Counted from the first letter of the stretch, positions 1 to 10,387 are shown. The stretch: 64,000 nucleotides of DNA from Calditerricola satsumensis (GCF_014646935.1 NZ_BMOF01000003.1:23110-87109); one strand, 5' to 3'. Translations and numbers: made by a program. Notes: generated by a model not told the origin, from the sequence alone.

Positions 1-243
1 GATTTGTTTGTTCGTCCAACCCTTTCGGACGGCGATGCCCTTTCGATTCGTGAGGCGCTGATGTTTGGGACTCCCGTGCTGGCCAGCGACGCGGTTGAGC
101 GGCCGGAGCACGTTGTCGTGTTCCAGAATCGCAACCTTGAGGATTTCGAGGAGAAGGCGCGCACCATCTTGCGAGAGGGAAGAAAAATTAATCCTTTAAA
201 ACCAGATAATGCCGTAGAAGCCATCTTAGAACTATACAGATAG
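1..243 (+). CDS. Glycosyltransferase family 4-like, C-terminal fragment
   Basis: The gene is cut by the left window edge. Codon 1 (gat) is already inside it, so no start is visible, and the stop is at 241-243. The remaining 80 residues carry the C-terminal signature of GT-B retaining glycosyltransferases: a DALSIREALMFGTPVLASD stretch, which is the E-x7-E-like nucleotide-sugar contact region, followed by a final helix (ILELYR end). Such enzymes move a sugar from a nucleotide donor to a cell-surface glycan or lipid carrier. A second glycosyltransferase follows at 517, so this is probably the tail of a surface polysaccharide locus. The acceptor cannot be told. Confidence 0.8.
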   Translation, partial: DLFVRPTLSDGDALSIREALMFGTPVLASDAVERPEHVVVFQNRNLEDFEEKARTILREGRKINPLKPDNAVEAILELYR

Positions 244-298
244 GAAAAAGGACCAGGCGGCGTCAGACGCACACGCATTGGGGAAACGGTTTGCCTTC

Positions 299-329
299 AG
301 AGCACCGGTTTCGGGTGCTCTCGTTTTTT
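299..329 (+). terminator. Intrinsic terminator after the glycosyltransferase fragment
   Basis: An 8-bp stem AGAGCACC / GGTGCTCT (299-306 with 314-321) encloses a 7-base loop and is followed by CG and six T. It ends the upstream glycosyltransferase unit. Confidence 0.75.
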
Positions 330-372
330 CCCGATCGATTTGTTCGGGGATGTGAAAAATCCTGCACGGCAA

Positions 373-402
373 TTGCGGACAAAATTCGGGGTGAGATAAA
401 AT
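373..402 (+). promoter_or_regulatory. Possible sigma-A promoter for the second glycosyltransferase
   Basis: TTGCGG (373-378), an 18-base spacer and TAAAAT (397-402), placed about 115 bases upstream of the start. Both boxes are imperfect, so this is only a candidate. It fits because a terminator lies just upstream. Confidence 0.3.
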
Positions 403-516
403 GTGAACAGCACCGGGGACAGATGGAACGATACGGGCTTGGCCTACGGGTTGCGTGTTAGGGCAACGGAACCCTTTCAACGAAGCCTGAGATTCTTGGT
501 GTAGGATGTGGTTTGC

Positions 517-1680
517 ATGGCGCAGCAACTGCGTGTGCTGCACGTGATCGGCGGAGGGGAATACGGTGGCGCGGAGGAATACTTGGTCCAGCTGTTTACC
601 CATCTTCGCGCGGCATCCTATCCGGTGAACCTGCATCTCGCCTGTTTCTACGAAGCCCAGCTTTCCCAGGAGCTTCGGGAGCGCGGCTTTTCCCTGACCG
701 TTCTCCCTTTTGGCCGATTGGACGTTCGGTTGTGGCGTGGATTGTCGGCGTTGTTGGCGAGGGTAAGGCCTCATTTGGTGCATACCCACGGCGTGAAGGC
801 CAATTTTTTTACGCGCCTTGCCGCACGGAAGACGGCCATTCCCCTCATCACGACCGTTCACAGCATGCTTCGGTACGATTATCCCAATCCTCTGGCTTAT
901 TTTGTTGCTGCGCAAATGGAACGGCGGACGCGTCGATGGAACCACCATTTCATCGCAATTTCCCGCACCCTTCGCGACCACTTGGTGGCCGAAGGCGTTC
1001 CCCCCGAGCGCATCAGTGTCATTCACCATGGGATTGATGTCCAGCGGTTTTCCCCTGATCGGACGTATCCGCGTTTACGGAAGGAATGGGGAATTCCCGC
1101 CGATGCCTTTGTATGGGGGACGGTTGCGCGGTTCGTGGAAGTCAAAGGGTTGTCGGTGCTCATCGAGGCGTTTGCTCGGGTCCGTCAACTTGAACCGCGC
1201 GCCCACCTGGTTCTGATCGGCGATGGACCCCTACGGGAACGGTTGAGGAAACAGGTGCGCACACTGGGAATTGCCGACGCGGTGACGTTTACAGGGTTTC
1301 GTCGCGATGTGCCGAACTGCCTGGCCAACGTTGACGCGTACGTGAGTGCGTCGTTTTCCGAAGGACTTGGCTTGTCGGTTCTCGAAGCCATGGCCATGGG
1401 TCTCCCGGTCGTTTGCACGGCGGTGGGAGGGATATTGGATTTCCTTCGCCATGGGGAGAATGGTTGGCTAGTGCCCCCTCGATCCGATGTGGCCCTGGCG
1501 GAGGGGATGATCGCCGTCATGCGGGATCCGGTCATGCGTGCGCGCTTCGCACAGCAAGCGGCTCGTGACGTGCGTGACGCGTTTTCTGCGGAACGCATGG
1601 CGCGAGAAACGTTTCAGGTTTACGAGCAGCTGGTGCAAGCGCAGGCGTTTGGGAAGAAGTCGATGTCCGGCCGTCGCTAA
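517..1680 (+). CDS. Glycosyltransferase family 4 (GT-B fold)
   Basis: Predicted 387 residues from ATG 517; a GTG at 508 in frame is an alternative. The N-terminal Rossmann half opens with a glycine-rich GGGEYGGAEEYL loop typical of GT4 enzymes. The C-terminal half contains the donor-binding and catalytic signature FSEGLGLSVLEAMAMGLPVV, with the two conserved glutamates seven residues apart. No signal peptide or membrane helix is seen, so a peripheral cytoplasmic enzyme acting on a lipid-linked or surface glycan is likely. The sugar and acceptor cannot be inferred. It lies in its own unit between a terminator at 299-329 and one overlapping its stop codon. Confidence 0.88.
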   Translation: MAQQLRVLHVIGGGEYGGAEEYLVQLFTHLRAASYPVNLHLACFYEAQLSQELRERGFSLTVLPFGRLDVRLWRGLSALLARVRPHLVHTHGVKANFFTRLAARKTAIPLITTVHSMLRYDYPNPLAYFVAAQMERRTRRWNHHFIAISRTLRDHLVAEGVPPERISVIHHGIDVQRFSPDRTYPRLRKEWGIPADAFVWGTVARFVEVKGLSVLIEAFARVRQLEPRAHLVLIGDGPLRERLRKQVRTLGIADAVTFTGFRRDVPNCLANVDAYVSASFSEGLGLSVLEAMAMGLPVVCTAVGGILDFLRHGENGWLVPPRSDVALAEGMIAVMRDPVMRARFAQQAARDVRDAFSAERMARETFQVYEQLVQAQAFGKKSMSGRR

Positions 1681-1696
1681 AGAGGACGGCCTTTTC
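1669..1696 (+). terminator. Intrinsic terminator overlapping the glycosyltransferase stop
   Basis: A 7-bp stem GGCCGTC / GACGGCC (1669-1675 with 1685-1691) is followed by TTTT. The left arm lies inside the last codons of the gene. Confidence 0.65.
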
Positions 1697-1818
1697 TGTC
1701 GGTTCGACAAGGGTTGCCCCCTCCCCTCTTTCGTTTTTGGGGCTTGTGGCCCGCCGTCTTCCGTGGTAGGCTTGTCCCGTATGGCCTCATCAATTTAAAT
1801 GGGCACGAGGTGGAAGCC

Positions 1819-2601
1819 ATGGACGGGTTGCAAGCGGCAATTCTCGGCATCATTCAGGGCTTGACGGAGTTTTTGCCGATCAGCAGCACCGGTCATCTGT
1901 ACTTGGGGCGCCACCTGTTTGGCCTCAACGAAGCGGGCCTGTTTCTGGACACCATGCTCCATTTGGGCACGCTGATCGCCGTCATCGCGGTTTACTGGGA
2001 CACGCTCGTGCAGCTGGCCAAGAAGCCGTTCAGCCGGTTGACGGGCCTTCTGGTGGTTGGAACGATTCCCACCGTGGCCATTGGCTTGGTCTTTGAAGAC
2101 TTTTTTGAGGAAATCTCCAAAACGGGTGTGACGATCGGGTGGGAGTTTCTCGTTACCGGAGCGGTTCTCTGGTTGGCGGACCGGATCAAGGACCGCGGAC
2201 GCAAAACGCTAGACGAGATCAGCTACACCGACGCGTTGATCATCGGCACGTTCCAAGGCGCGGCGATTCTCCCGGCCATCTCGCGTTCGGGGCTCACCAT
2301 CGCCGCGGCGCTCTTTCGCCGCATCGACAAGGCGACGGCGGCCTACTTTTCCTTCCTTCTTTCCATCCCGGCCATCGCCGGGGCGGTGGTGTACCAGGGA
2401 GCGAAGCTGGTACAGGGCCAGGTGGAGAACATCCCCCTCAGTTCGCTGCTCATCGGAACGGCAATGTCGGCCGTGTTCGGGTACCTGGCCGTGAAATGGA
2501 TGATCGCCATCCTCCAGCGCGGATCGCTGAAAGGGTTTGCCGTGTACGTGTGGCTGCTGGGGGCGATCGTCCTGATCGCCCAGTTTACGGGTCGATTTTG
2601 A
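1819..2601 (+). CDS. uppP: Undecaprenyl-diphosphatase UppP/BacA
   Basis: Predicted 260-residue integral membrane enzyme that removes a phosphate from undecaprenyl pyrophosphate at the membrane, recycling the carrier for peptidoglycan and other surface polymers; overexpression gives bacitracin resistance in other species. Both family signatures are present: GLTEFLPISSTGHL near the N-terminus and AILPAISRSGLTIA in the middle. Several hydrophobic helices follow. The start is ATG 1819, with a purine-rich GAGGTGG upstream; an open frame continues upstream to 1714 but lacks family homology. Length is typical for the family. It stands alone between two terminators. Confidence 0.95.
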   Translation: MDGLQAAILGIIQGLTEFLPISSTGHLYLGRHLFGLNEAGLFLDTMLHLGTLIAVIAVYWDTLVQLAKKPFSRLTGLLVVGTIPTVAIGLVFEDFFEEISKTGVTIGWEFLVTGAVLWLADRIKDRGRKTLDEISYTDALIIGTFQGAAILPAISRSGLTIAAALFRRIDKATAAYFSFLLSIPAIAGAVVYQGAKLVQGQVENIPLSSLLIGTAMSAVFGYLAVKWMIAILQRGSLKGFAVYVWLLGAIVLIAQFTGRF

Positions 2602-2620
2602 TCGCCCAGACGGCTTCTCC

Positions 2621-2651
2621 GCCCTGTGGCCTTTGCCACGGGGCCTTTTTC
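2621..2651 (+). terminator. Intrinsic terminator after uppP
   Basis: A 10-bp stem, GCCCTGTGGC with GCCACGGGGC (one T-G pair), a 4-base CTTT loop and a C plus five T tail. Strong rho-independent shape. Confidence 0.85.
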
Positions 2652-2726
2652 TTGACGGGCGGATCATGGACGTGCTACGAATGGAGAGACTGGAGGGTGG
2701 CAGGAGGATGAAGGGGGCCATCGTGG

Positions 2727-4061
2727 ATGCCTGAGATCAAGAACGCCTTTCACGTTCAACCGGCGAAACTGCTCGCGTTGGGCTTTCTCGGCCTCATTCT
2801 GCTCGGTGCCTTCATCTTGTGGCTTCCCGTTTCGACGCATGAGGGCATCTCCTTCATCGACGCGCTGTTTACGGCGACATCGGCGGTGTGCGTGACCGGG
2901 CTGACCGTCGTCGACACCTCCACCACCTTTACCCTCTTTGGCCAGATCGTGATCATGCTGCTGATCCAGGTGGGCGGGATCGGCTTTGTGACGATCGCCA
3001 TCCTCATCGCCGTGCTCTTGGGGCGACGGATTGGCCTGCGCGAGCGGCTCGTGCTGCAGGAAGCCTATGGACAGGTGAGCTTGAGCGGGTTGATTCGCCT
3101 CACCCAACAGATCGCGGTGATCACCGTTGTGGTGGAAGGATGCGGCGCCCTCCTCTTGGCGGCGCGGTTCATTCCGGAATACGGTGTGGGAAACGGGCTG
3201 TTCTATGGTCTGTTTCATGCCGTGTCGGCGTTCAACAACGCCGGGTTCGCCCTCTGGTCCGACAACCTGATGGGCTTTGCCCATGACGCGTCCGTCCTCT
3301 TGGTGATCGCCGCGCTGGTGATCCTGGGCGGCCTGGGGTACACGGTCATCCTGGACATCGTGCGCAAAAAGAGCGTGCGCCGCCTCTCCCTGCACAGCAA
3401 GATGATGCTGATCGGAACGGCGGCCTTGCTGATCGGCTCGACGCTGGTGTTTTTGGCCTTGGAGGGGGACAACCCCAAGACCCTGGGGCCGATGGGATGG
3501 GGCGACAAGTGGCTCAACGCGTTCTTCATGGCCGTCGTGCCGCGCACGGCGGGGTTCAACAGCGTGGACATGGCCGGTTTGACGGACTCGTCCGTCTACT
3601 GGACGATGCTGCTCATGTTCATCGGTGGCGGCCCCGGTTCGACGGCCGGCGGGATCAAGGTAACCAGCTTGATCGTCCTGATCCTGGCCGTCTGGAGCGT
3701 GCTGACCCGCCGCGAGGATGTCCAGGCCATGGGGCGGCGCATCAGCCGGGATGTGGTCTTTCGCGCGCTGGCGATCGTCTTTTTTGGCGGCGTTATCGTG
3801 TTTGCGGGGAGCTTTCTGCTCACGCTCACGGAGCCCGACGGGACCGGGCTTCACAAGCTGCTCTTTGAAACGGTGTCGGCCTTTGGCACGGTGGGGCTGT
3901 CCCTCAACTTCACCCCCCACCTGAGTCCGCTGGGGAAGCTGGTCATCAGCGTCATCATGTTCCTGGGCCGGGTGGGCCCGCTGACGGTGGCGTATGCCCT
4001 GGCCATTCCGCCGCGTGCCAAGCCCATTCGCTATCCGAAGGAAGACGTGCTGGTCGGGTAA
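2727..4061 (+). CDS. ktrB: KtrB/TrkH-type potassium-translocating subunit
   Basis: Predicted 444-residue membrane protein of the Trk/Ktr/HKT superfamily, importing K+ coupled to Na+ or the membrane potential. The four membrane-pore-membrane repeats can be followed through their glycine selectivity-filter segments: [30 protein letters not shown] and [25 protein letters not shown] segment occurs in the third repeat. The ATG at 2727 follows a GAAGGGGG purine run. A cytoplasmic RCK partner (KtrA) is normally required; none is encoded in this window, so it must lie elsewhere or be shared. The next gene on the same strand is a chemoreceptor-like protein. Confidence 0.93.
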   Translation: MPEIKNAFHVQPAKLLALGFLGLILLGAFILWLPVSTHEGISFIDALFTATSAVCVTGLTVVDTSTTFTLFGQIVIMLLIQVGGIGFVTIAILIAVLLGRRIGLRERLVLQEAYGQVSLSGLIRLTQQIAVITVVVEGCGALLLAARFIPEYGVGNGLFYGLFHAVSAFNNAGFALWSDNLMGFAHDASVLLVIAALVILGGLGYTVILDIVRKKSVRRLSLHSKMMLIGTAALLIGSTLVFLALEGDNPKTLGPMGWGDKWLNAFFMAVVPRTAGFNSVDMAGLTDSSVYWTMLLMFIGGGPGSTAGGIKVTSLIVLILAVWSVLTRREDVQAMGRRISRDVVFRALAIVFFGGVIVFAGSFLLTLTEPDGTGLHKLLFETVSAFGTVGLSLNFTPHLSPLGKLVISVIMFLGRVGPLTVAYALAIPPRAKPIRYPKEDVLVG

Positions 4062-4189
4062 CCGAGACGGTCTGTGGGAGAGGGAAGCCGCACCGAAGGA
4101 CAAGCGGGTCCCACAAGGGCAAAAAGCAGGAAAACGTCGCGGAGACGGCGAAACCAACAAAAAAGGCGTTTTTGAAGGAGCAGGGGCAG

Positions 4190-5488
4190 GTGAAGGACGT
4201 GGCGCAAACCGTCTCCGCGGTGCGTTATCTGGCGCGCACGGTTGGTTTGGCGATGACAGGAGCCACTGCGATTGGCTGGGTCGTGGTGGCCGGCAACGAC
4301 ATTGCTGGGGCGGCGCGTTGGCTTACGCTGGGCGGGGTTGCGGTGGCGGGCGGTGTGCTGGGGGCTGCGATTGGCGGGGCCAACTACCGGCGCTTCGTGC
4401 GGCCGATGCGGGTGTTGATCGACCAGATTGAGCGGCTTTCCCAAGGACAGCTGGCCGTGCAGGCGGATGAACGGCGGGCCGGCTCCCTCCGCGTTCTGGC
4501 CCGCTCGCTCAATGAGATGGCGAAGACATGGGCGGAACTCCTTCGTCGCGTGCAGGAATCGGTGGAGTCGGTGACCCTGTCCGCGCAAACGGTGTCGGCC
4601 TGTGCCGACCAAACGACTGCCGGAAGCCAGCGCATTGCCGCGGCCATCCAGCAGGCGGCCGAGCGTGCCGATGGTCAGCTGCAGGAGACCAAGCGGATCG
4701 CGGCCGAACTGGAGACGATGACCCGCGCCTTTGGCCAGGTGGCCGACCAAGCGCGGGTGACGAATGAATCCGCCACTCGCGTAACGACCGAAGCGGGCCA
4801 GGGACGCGTCTGGGTGGAGGAAGGCGCGCGCCACATGCTGGCCATTGCGGCGTCGATGCGTGCGTCGGTGGAAAAGGTTCAGGCCCTCGGCGCACGTTCA
4901 AACGAGATCGAGCAGATTGTGGCGGTCATCACCGACATCGCTGAGCAAACCCGTCTGCTTGCGCTGAACGCGTCCATCGAAGCGGCACGTGCGGGAGAAG
5001 CGGGGAGCGGATTTGCCGTTGTGGCGCGGGAGGTGCGCAAGCTTTCTGAACAGTCTGCTGTTTCCGCGCAGCAGATCGCCCAGCTGATTCGCGACGTGCA
5101 GCGGGACATGCATGACGTAACGGAAGCGATGACCGCGTTGGCGGCCGATGTGGAGACGGCGAAGGTCGCTGTGGAGCAAGCGGGGAAGCCGTACCACCGC
5201 ATTGTGGAATGGGCCGAGCGCGTGGCGTGTGAAGCCCAGCACATTGCCGATTTGGTTGCCCAGCTGGAGCGCCGTTCGCGCCAACTGGTCGACGCGGTGG
5301 CCAGCCTAGACGGGACGGCCCAAACCTGGGCCCAACAGGCCCAGGAGATTCTCGCCGGAGCCCAGGAGCAGCTGGCGTCCAGTGAAGAGATGCTCGCTTC
5401 GGCCAATGCGCTGCGCGAGATGGCCGAGGCGTTGCGCCTCCTCATCGAACGGTTTCAAACCGATGAGGAGGAGAAAATAAGCGGTTGA
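4190..5488 (+). CDS. Methyl-accepting chemotaxis-like protein lacking a ligand-binding domain
   Basis: Predicted 432 residues from GTG 4190, chosen because AAGGAG lies 9 bases upstream; TTG 4172 is an alternative. Two hydrophobic helices (about residues 10-30 and 42-62) are separated by only some ten residues, so there is no extracellular sensor domain. A short HAMP-like linker follows, then a long alpha-helical signalling domain with the conserved hairpin tip around [20 protein letters not shown] and [19 protein letters not shown]. The tip is the CheA/CheW contact. The protein could sense membrane or cytoplasmic signals, or take input from a partner. It follows ktrB by about 130 bases and may be cotranscribed. 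Confidence 0.88.
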   Translation: MKDVAQTVSAVRYLARTVGLAMTGATAIGWVVVAGNDIAGAARWLTLGGVAVAGGVLGAAIGGANYRRFVRPMRVLIDQIERLSQGQLAVQADERRAGSLRVLARSLNEMAKTWAELLRRVQESVESVTLSAQTVSACADQTTAGSQRIAAAIQQAAERADGQLQETKRIAAELETMTRAFGQVADQARVTNESATRVTTEAGQGRVWVEEGARHMLAIAASMRASVEKVQALGARSNEIEQIVAVITDIAEQTRLLALNASIEAARAGEAGSGFAVVAREVRKLSEQSAVSAQQIAQLIRDVQRDMHDVTEAMTALAADVETAKVAVEQAGKPYHRIVEWAERVACEAQHIADLVAQLERRSRQLVDAVASLDGTAQTWAQQAQEILAGAQEQLASSEEMLASANALREMAEALRLLIERFQTDEEEKISG

Positions 5489-5727
5489 TGCGGGTCGGGA
5501 AGCGGCCCGCAGCAGCGCTCGTTTATACAGAAAATTCTAAAATATAATCATGGACCGGCGGCTGCTTGTTGGCAACATAAGGGCCGGCCCCGCATACACA
5601 TAACATGAACCTTTTTACACGCTGCACCCGGGATCGGACCACGAACGGTTGCTGTCAGGGCGAGGGGAATCGGCTCGAGCGTATGGGTGGAGGAGCGCGC
5701 AAGGCCATGATGAGAGGAGGCTCCCCC

Positions 5728-7626
5728 ATGGACATCCTGAAACGCATCGCGGAATACCGCGCACAGGAAGAGCGGTTGCGGTGGGAAGGCACCTTTGCCG
5801 AATACCTCGAGATTGTACGCCGAAATCCGCAGGTTGCCCAGACGGCTCACGCCCGGGTTTACAACATGATCAAAAGCGCCGGCGTGGAGGAAACCGAGGA
5901 CGGGCGCAAGATCTACAAGTTTTTCAGCCGGGAAATCTTTGGGCTCGACCGCACGATCGAGCGGCTGGTGGAAGAGTATTTCCACGCGGCGGCCATGCGC
6001 CTCGACGTGCGCAAGCGGATTCTGCTCTTGATGGGACCGGTGAGCGGCGGGAAGTCGACCATCGTCACGCTGCTCAAACGCGGCCTCGAGCAGTATTCGC
6101 GCACCGACGAAGGGGCGCTGTACGCGATCAAGGGCTGCCCGATGCACGAGGAACCCCTGCACCTCATTCCCCACGCCCTGCGGCCCGAGGTGGAAAAGGA
6201 GCTGGGGGTGAAGATCGAGGGCGACCTGTGCCCGCACTGCCAGATGCGCCTCGAGACGGAATACGGCGGGCGCGTGGAAGACGTGCTTGTCGAGCGCATC
6301 TTCCTGTCCGAGGCCAAGCGCATTGGCATCGGCACCTTCAGCCCCTCCGACCCGAAGTCGCAGGACATCGCCGACTTGACCGGTTCGATCGACTTTTCGA
6401 CGATCATGGAGTACGGATCGGAGTCGGACCCGCGGGCGTACCGCTTTGACGGCGAGCTGAACAAGGCCAACCGCGGGATGATGGAGTTTCAGGAGATGCT
6501 GAAGTGCGACGAGAAGTTCCTGTGGAACCTCCTGTCGCTGACGCAGGAAGGGAACTTCAAGGCCGGTCGCTTCGCCCTCATTTCGGCCGACGAGCTGATC
6601 GTCGCCCACACCAACGAGGCGGAGTACAAGGCCTTCATCGCCAACAAGAAGAACGAGGCCCTGCAGTCGCGGATCGTCGTCATGCCCATTCCCTACAACC
6701 TGCGCGTCTCCGACGAGGAAAAGATCTACGAGAAGCTGATCCGCCAGAGCGACCTCGGCCACGTGCACATCGCCCCGCACGCTCTGCGCGCCGCGGCCAT
6801 CTTCTCCATCTTGACGCGGCTGAAGGAGTCGAAGAAGCAGGGCATGGACCTCTTGAAGAAGATGCGCCTGTATGACGGCGAGGCGGTGGAAGGATACCGC
6901 GACGCCGACGTCGAGGAACTGCGCAACGAGTTCCCCGACGAAGGGATGACGGGCATCGACCCGCGCTACGTGATCAATCGCATCTCCAGCGCGCTCATCC
7001 GCCGCGACACCGAGTGCATCAACGCCCTCGACATCCTGCGTTCCTTGAAGGAAGGGTTCGATCAGCATCCCTCCATCACCAAGGAGATGCGCGAAAAGTA
7101 CCTCAATTTCATCGCCATCGCCCGCCAGGAGTACGACGAGCTGGCCAAGAAAGAGGTGCAGAAGGCCTTCGTCTACTCCTACGAGGAGTCGGCCAAGACG
7201 CTCCTCGACAACTACCTTGACAACGTGGAGGCCTACTGCAACGAGACGAAGCTGCGCGACCCGATCACCGGCGAAGAGGTGGAGCCGGACGAAAAGCTGA
7301 TGCGCTCGATCGAGGAGCAGATCGGCGTTTCCGAAAACGCCAAGAAGGCCTTCCGCGAAGAGATCCTCATCCGCATCTCGGCGTACGCGCGCAAGGGCAA
7401 ACGCTTTGACTACAACAGCCACGAGCGGCTGCGGGAGGCCATCGAGAAGAAGCTGTTCGCCGATCTCAAGGACGTCGTCAAGATCACCACGTCCTCGAAG
7501 GTTCCTGACGAAAACCAGCTGAAGAAGATCAACGAGGTGACGAAGCGGCTGATCGACGAGCACGGCTACTGCCCGATCTGCGCCAACGAGCTGCTTCGCT
7601 ACGTGGGCAGCCTGCTCAACCGGTAG
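5728..7626 (+). CDS. prkA: PrkA AAA+ serine protein kinase/protease
   Basis: Predicted 632 residues, nearly identical in length to B. subtilis PrkA (631). The N-terminal AAA+ domain shows a Walker A loop LLMGPVSGGKSTIVTL (about residue 98 onward), and the C-terminal half is the PrkA-specific domain. The family was first described as a serine kinase and later as an ATP-dependent protease affecting sporulation. ATG 5728 follows AGAGGAGG; an upstream in-frame extension to 5605 has no family similarity. The gene heads an operon with yhbH and spoVR. A CATACA hexamer at 5593-5598 resembles a sigma-E -10 box, but the -35 is poor. Confidence 0.95.
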   Translation: MDILKRIAEYRAQEERLRWEGTFAEYLEIVRRNPQVAQTAHARVYNMIKSAGVEETEDGRKIYKFFSREIFGLDRTIERLVEEYFHAAAMRLDVRKRILLLMGPVSGGKSTIVTLLKRGLEQYSRTDEGALYAIKGCPMHEEPLHLIPHALRPEVEKELGVKIEGDLCPHCQMRLETEYGGRVEDVLVERIFLSEAKRIGIGTFSPSDPKSQDIADLTGSIDFSTIMEYGSESDPRAYRFDGELNKANRGMMEFQEMLKCDEKFLWNLLSLTQEGNFKAGRFALISADELIVAHTNEAEYKAFIANKKNEALQSRIVVMPIPYNLRVSDEEKIYEKLIRQSDLGHVHIAPHALRAAAIFSILTRLKESKKQGMDLLKKMRLYDGEAVEGYRDADVEELRNEFPDEGMTGIDPRYVINRISSALIRRDTECINALDILRSLKEGFDQHPSITKEMREKYLNFIAIARQEYDELAKKEVQKAFVYSYEESAKTLLDNYLDNVEAYCNETKLRDPITGEEVEPDEKLMRSIEEQIGVSENAKKAFREEILIRISAYARKGKRFDYNSHERLREAIEKKLFADLKDVVKITTSSKVPDENQLKKINEVTKRLIDEHGYCPICANELLRYVGSLLNR

Positions 7627-7662
7627 ACGCGGCACCACACGGCCGGAAAGGGGGGAACCGAG

Positions 7663-8802
7663 ATGAACCCCGAATTCATCGTTTCCAAGGACGACTGGTC
7701 CCTCCACCGCAAAGGCTACCAGGATCAAATGCGCCACCAGGAGAAGGTGAAAGAAGCGATCCGCGACAACCTCGGCGACCTGATTACCGAAGAGAGCATC
7801 ATCCTGTCGAACGGCCGCGACGTCGTGAAAATCCCCATTCGCAGCCTCGACGAGTACCGCTTCCGATACAACTGGCAAAAGCAGCCGCACGTCGGCCAGG
7901 GCGACGGCAAGTCCCGCGTCGGCGACGTCATCGCGCGGGACGGCCAGACAGCGGGACCGGGCAAGGGGAAGGGCGCCGGCGATCTTCCCGGCGACGATTA
8001 CTATGAGGCGGAGATCACCGTGGCGGAGATCGAGGAGATGCTTTTTGCCGAGCTCGAGCTGCCCAACCTGAAGCAGAAGGAGATGGAGAACCTCGTCGTC
8101 GAGGATATCCGGTGGAACGACGTGCGCAAAAAGGGGCTGATGGGCAACATCGACAAGAAGCGCACCCTCCTTGCGGCCCTCAAGCGCAGCGCCCTGGCCG
8201 GCAAGCCCTTCCGCATCACCGTCGACGACCTGCGCTTCAAGACGTGGGAGGAAGTGATCCGCCCGCACACCAACGCCGTCGTCATCGCCATGATGGACAC
8301 CAGCGGGTCGATGGGCGCCTTCGAGAAATACTGTGCGCGCAGCTTCTTTTTCTGGATGACCCGCTTTCTGCGCACGAAATACCAGTCGGTGGAGATCGTG
8401 TTCATCGCGCATCATACGGAAGCCAAAGAGGTTTCCGAGGAAGCCTTTTTCTCCAAAGGAGAAAGCGGCGGCACGATTTGCTCGTCCGCCTACCGCAAGG
8501 CGCTGGAAATCATCGATACCCGTTATCCGCCTTCGCGATACAACCTGTACCCCTTCCATTTTTCCGACGGCGACAACCTGACTTCGGACAACGAGCGCTG
8601 TGTGCGCCTGGTCAAAGAGCTGATCAGCCGGTGCAACCTCTTCGGCTACGCCGAGGTCAACCAGTACAATCGGCACAGTACCCTGATGTCGGCCTACCGG
8701 CACATCAAGGATCCCAAATTCCTCCACTGCATCATTCGGGAGAAGGCCGACGTGTACAAAGCCCTCAAGACGTTCTTCAGCAACCCGAAGAAGGCGAATT
8801 GA
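7663..8802 (+). CDS. yhbH: YhbH/YeaH family protein (UPF0229, DUF444)
   Basis: Predicted 379 residues, preceded by AAAGGGGGG. The N-terminal third is highly charged. The second half contains a von Willebrand factor A-like domain with a MIDAS metal-binding motif [14 protein letters not shown] at about residue 211. The family is consistently linked to prkA and spoVR in bacteria, and in B. subtilis yhbH is a sporulation gene. Its molecular role is unknown; a metal-dependent scaffold or client-presenting partner for PrkA is a reasonable inference. It starts 36 bases after prkA, in the same operon. Confidence 0.93.
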   Translation: MNPEFIVSKDDWSLHRKGYQDQMRHQEKVKEAIRDNLGDLITEESIILSNGRDVVKIPIRSLDEYRFRYNWQKQPHVGQGDGKSRVGDVIARDGQTAGPGKGKGAGDLPGDDYYEAEITVAEIEEMLFAELELPNLKQKEMENLVVEDIRWNDVRKKGLMGNIDKKRTLLAALKRSALAGKPFRITVDDLRFKTWEEVIRPHTNAVVIAMMDTSGSMGAFEKYCARSFFFWMTRFLRTKYQSVEIVFIAHHTEAKEVSEEAFFSKGESGGTICSSAYRKALEIIDTRYPPSRYNLYPFHFSDGDNLTSDNERCVRLVKELISRCNLFGYAEVNQYNRHSTLMSAYRHIKDPKFLHCIIREKADVYKALKTFFSNPKKAN

Positions 8803-8829
8803 CGGGGTGCCCGCGAGGAGGCGATCCGG

Positions 8830-10257
8830 ATGCGCGACGACGAGAAGCGGGCGTTGGAACGGGCCATCGCCGAGATCACCGAAGTGGCCAAAGGCTTTGG
8901 CCTTGATTTTTATCCGATGCGCTACGAGATCTGTCCGGCCGACATCCTCTACACCTTTGGCGCCTACGGCATGCCGACGCGCTTTTCGCACTGGAGTTTT
9001 GGGAAAGCCTTCCATCGGATGAAGCTGCAATACGATCTGGGGCTGTCGAAGATCTACGAGCTGGTGATCAATTCCAACCCCTGCTACGCCTTTCTGCTGG
9101 AGGGCAACTCCCTGATCCAAAACAAGCTGATTGTGGCCCACGTGCTGGCCCACTGCGACTTCTTCAAAAACAACGTGCGCTTTGCCAACACCAAGCGCGA
9201 CATGGTGGAAAGCATGGCCGCAAGCGCGGAGCGCATTCGGGCCTACGAAATCCAGTACGGCAAGCTGGAAGTGGAGCGCTTCCTTGATGCGGCGATGGCC
9301 ATTCAGGAGCACATCGACCCGAGCCTTTTGCGGCCCAAGCTGCGGTGGAAGCGGCACGAGCCGCCTCAGGGGGAAGAGCTCAAAAAGCCCCGCACGCCTT
9401 ACGACGACCTGTGGAAGCTGGATGAAACGGGCGCCGAGGCGCGCGCGGCGGCGAGCGATCCGATCAAGAAGCGCAAGTTTCCGCCGGAGCCGGAAAAGGA
9501 CCTCGTGCTGTTCATCGAGGAGTACAGCACCGTCCTGGAGGACTGGCAGCGCGACATCCTGACCATCCTGCGCGAGGAGATGCTCTACTTCTGGCCGCAG
9601 CTGGAGACGAAGATCATGAACGAGGGGTGGGCCACCTATTGGCACACGCGCATCATGCGCGAACTCGACCTCACCGAGGACGAGATCATCGAGTACGCCC
9701 GCCTGCACGCTGCCGTCATCCAGCCCTCCCGCACCACCATCAACCCATATTTGCTCGGGTACCGCATCTTTGAGGACATTGAGCGGCGCTGGGATCACCC
9801 CACCGAGGAGGAAAAGCGGCGTTTCGGGCGTCGGAGCGGCCAGGGGCGGCGGAAGATCTTCGAGGTGCGCGAGCTGGATTCCGACACGTCCTTTCTGCGC
9901 GACTACCTGACGAAAGAGCTGGTGGAGGAACTGGACCTCTACCTGTACGCGAAAGCGGGCAACGAATGGGTGATCACCGACAAAACCTGGGAGACCGTGC
10001 GCGATCAGCTCGTGGCGCTGCGCGTCAACGGCGGGTTTCCCTACATCACCGTGCAGGACGGCGATTACCTGCGCAACGGCGAGCTTTACCTCAAGCACCA
10101 TTACGAAGGGGTGGAATTGGACATCAAGTACCTGGAGAAGACGCTGCCCTATGTGTACCAGCTGTGGGGGCGTTCCGTCCATCTCGAGACGGTGGTGGAA
10201 AGCCGCAGCGTGCTGTTTACGTATGACGGCAAAAAGGTGCATCGCCGGTTTTTGTGA
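8830..10257 (+). CDS. spoVR: SpoVR family protein
   Basis: Predicted 475 residues (B. subtilis SpoVR is 468). ATG 8830 follows GAGGAGGCGATCCGG. SpoVR is needed for normal spore cortex formation in B. subtilis, but its biochemistry is not established. Soluble, no signal peptide or membrane helix; aromatic-rich segments such as [16 protein letters not shown] are typical of the family. Being third in a prkA-yhbH-spoVR operon matches the arrangement of yeaG-yeaH-ycgB-type genes in many bacteria, whereas B. subtilis keeps spoVR apart. A terminator closes the operon just after the stop. Confidence 0.94.
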   Translation: MRDDEKRALERAIAEITEVAKGFGLDFYPMRYEICPADILYTFGAYGMPTRFSHWSFGKAFHRMKLQYDLGLSKIYELVINSNPCYAFLLEGNSLIQNKLIVAHVLAHCDFFKNNVRFANTKRDMVESMAASAERIRAYEIQYGKLEVERFLDAAMAIQEHIDPSLLRPKLRWKRHEPPQGEELKKPRTPYDDLWKLDETGAEARAAASDPIKKRKFPPEPEKDLVLFIEEYSTVLEDWQRDILTILREEMLYFWPQLETKIMNEGWATYWHTRIMRELDLTEDEIIEYARLHAAVIQPSRTTINPYLLGYRIFEDIERRWDHPTEEEKRRFGRRSGQGRRKIFEVRELDSDTSFLRDYLTKELVEELDLYLYAKAGNEWVITDKTWETVRDQLVALRVNGGFPYITVQDGDYLRNGELYLKHHYEGVELDIKYLEKTLPYVYQLWGRSVHLETVVESRSVLFTYDGKKVHRRFL

Positions 10258-10258
10258 C

Positions 10259-10294
10259 CCGGGTGCCCGTACCGAGGGACGGGACACCCGGTTT
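10259..10294 (+). terminator. Terminator of the prkA-yhbH-spoVR operon
   Basis: Stem CCGGGTGCCCGT with ACGGGACACCCGG (single bulged A), an 8-base loop and a short TTTG tail. Starts directly after the spoVR stop. Confidence 0.7.
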
Positions 10295-10387
10295 GTTATC
10301 TGGCACGCCGATCCTAATTTATATTGATTCTAAAGAAGAAATTTGTTTAAATTAAAGGGAGAGGTGTTGCGGAAAGGAGGGGTGGCG

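Noticed and set aside
1714..1818. N-terminal extension of UppP
   Set aside because: The extra residues lack family similarity and include the region after a terminator; the ATG at 1819 has a suitable ribosome-binding site.
5577..5600. Sigma-E promoter of prkA (CATACA at 5593-5598)
   Set aside because: The -35 region has only three or four matching positions and the -10 lacks the final T; mentioned in the prkA entry but not called.
5548..10287. A 1579-codon open frame on the minus strand across prkA-yhbH-spoVR
   Set aside because: It is the antisense of three recognised genes, with His/Arg/Leu-rich low-complexity composition produced by high GC third positions. No ribosome-binding site or family similarity.
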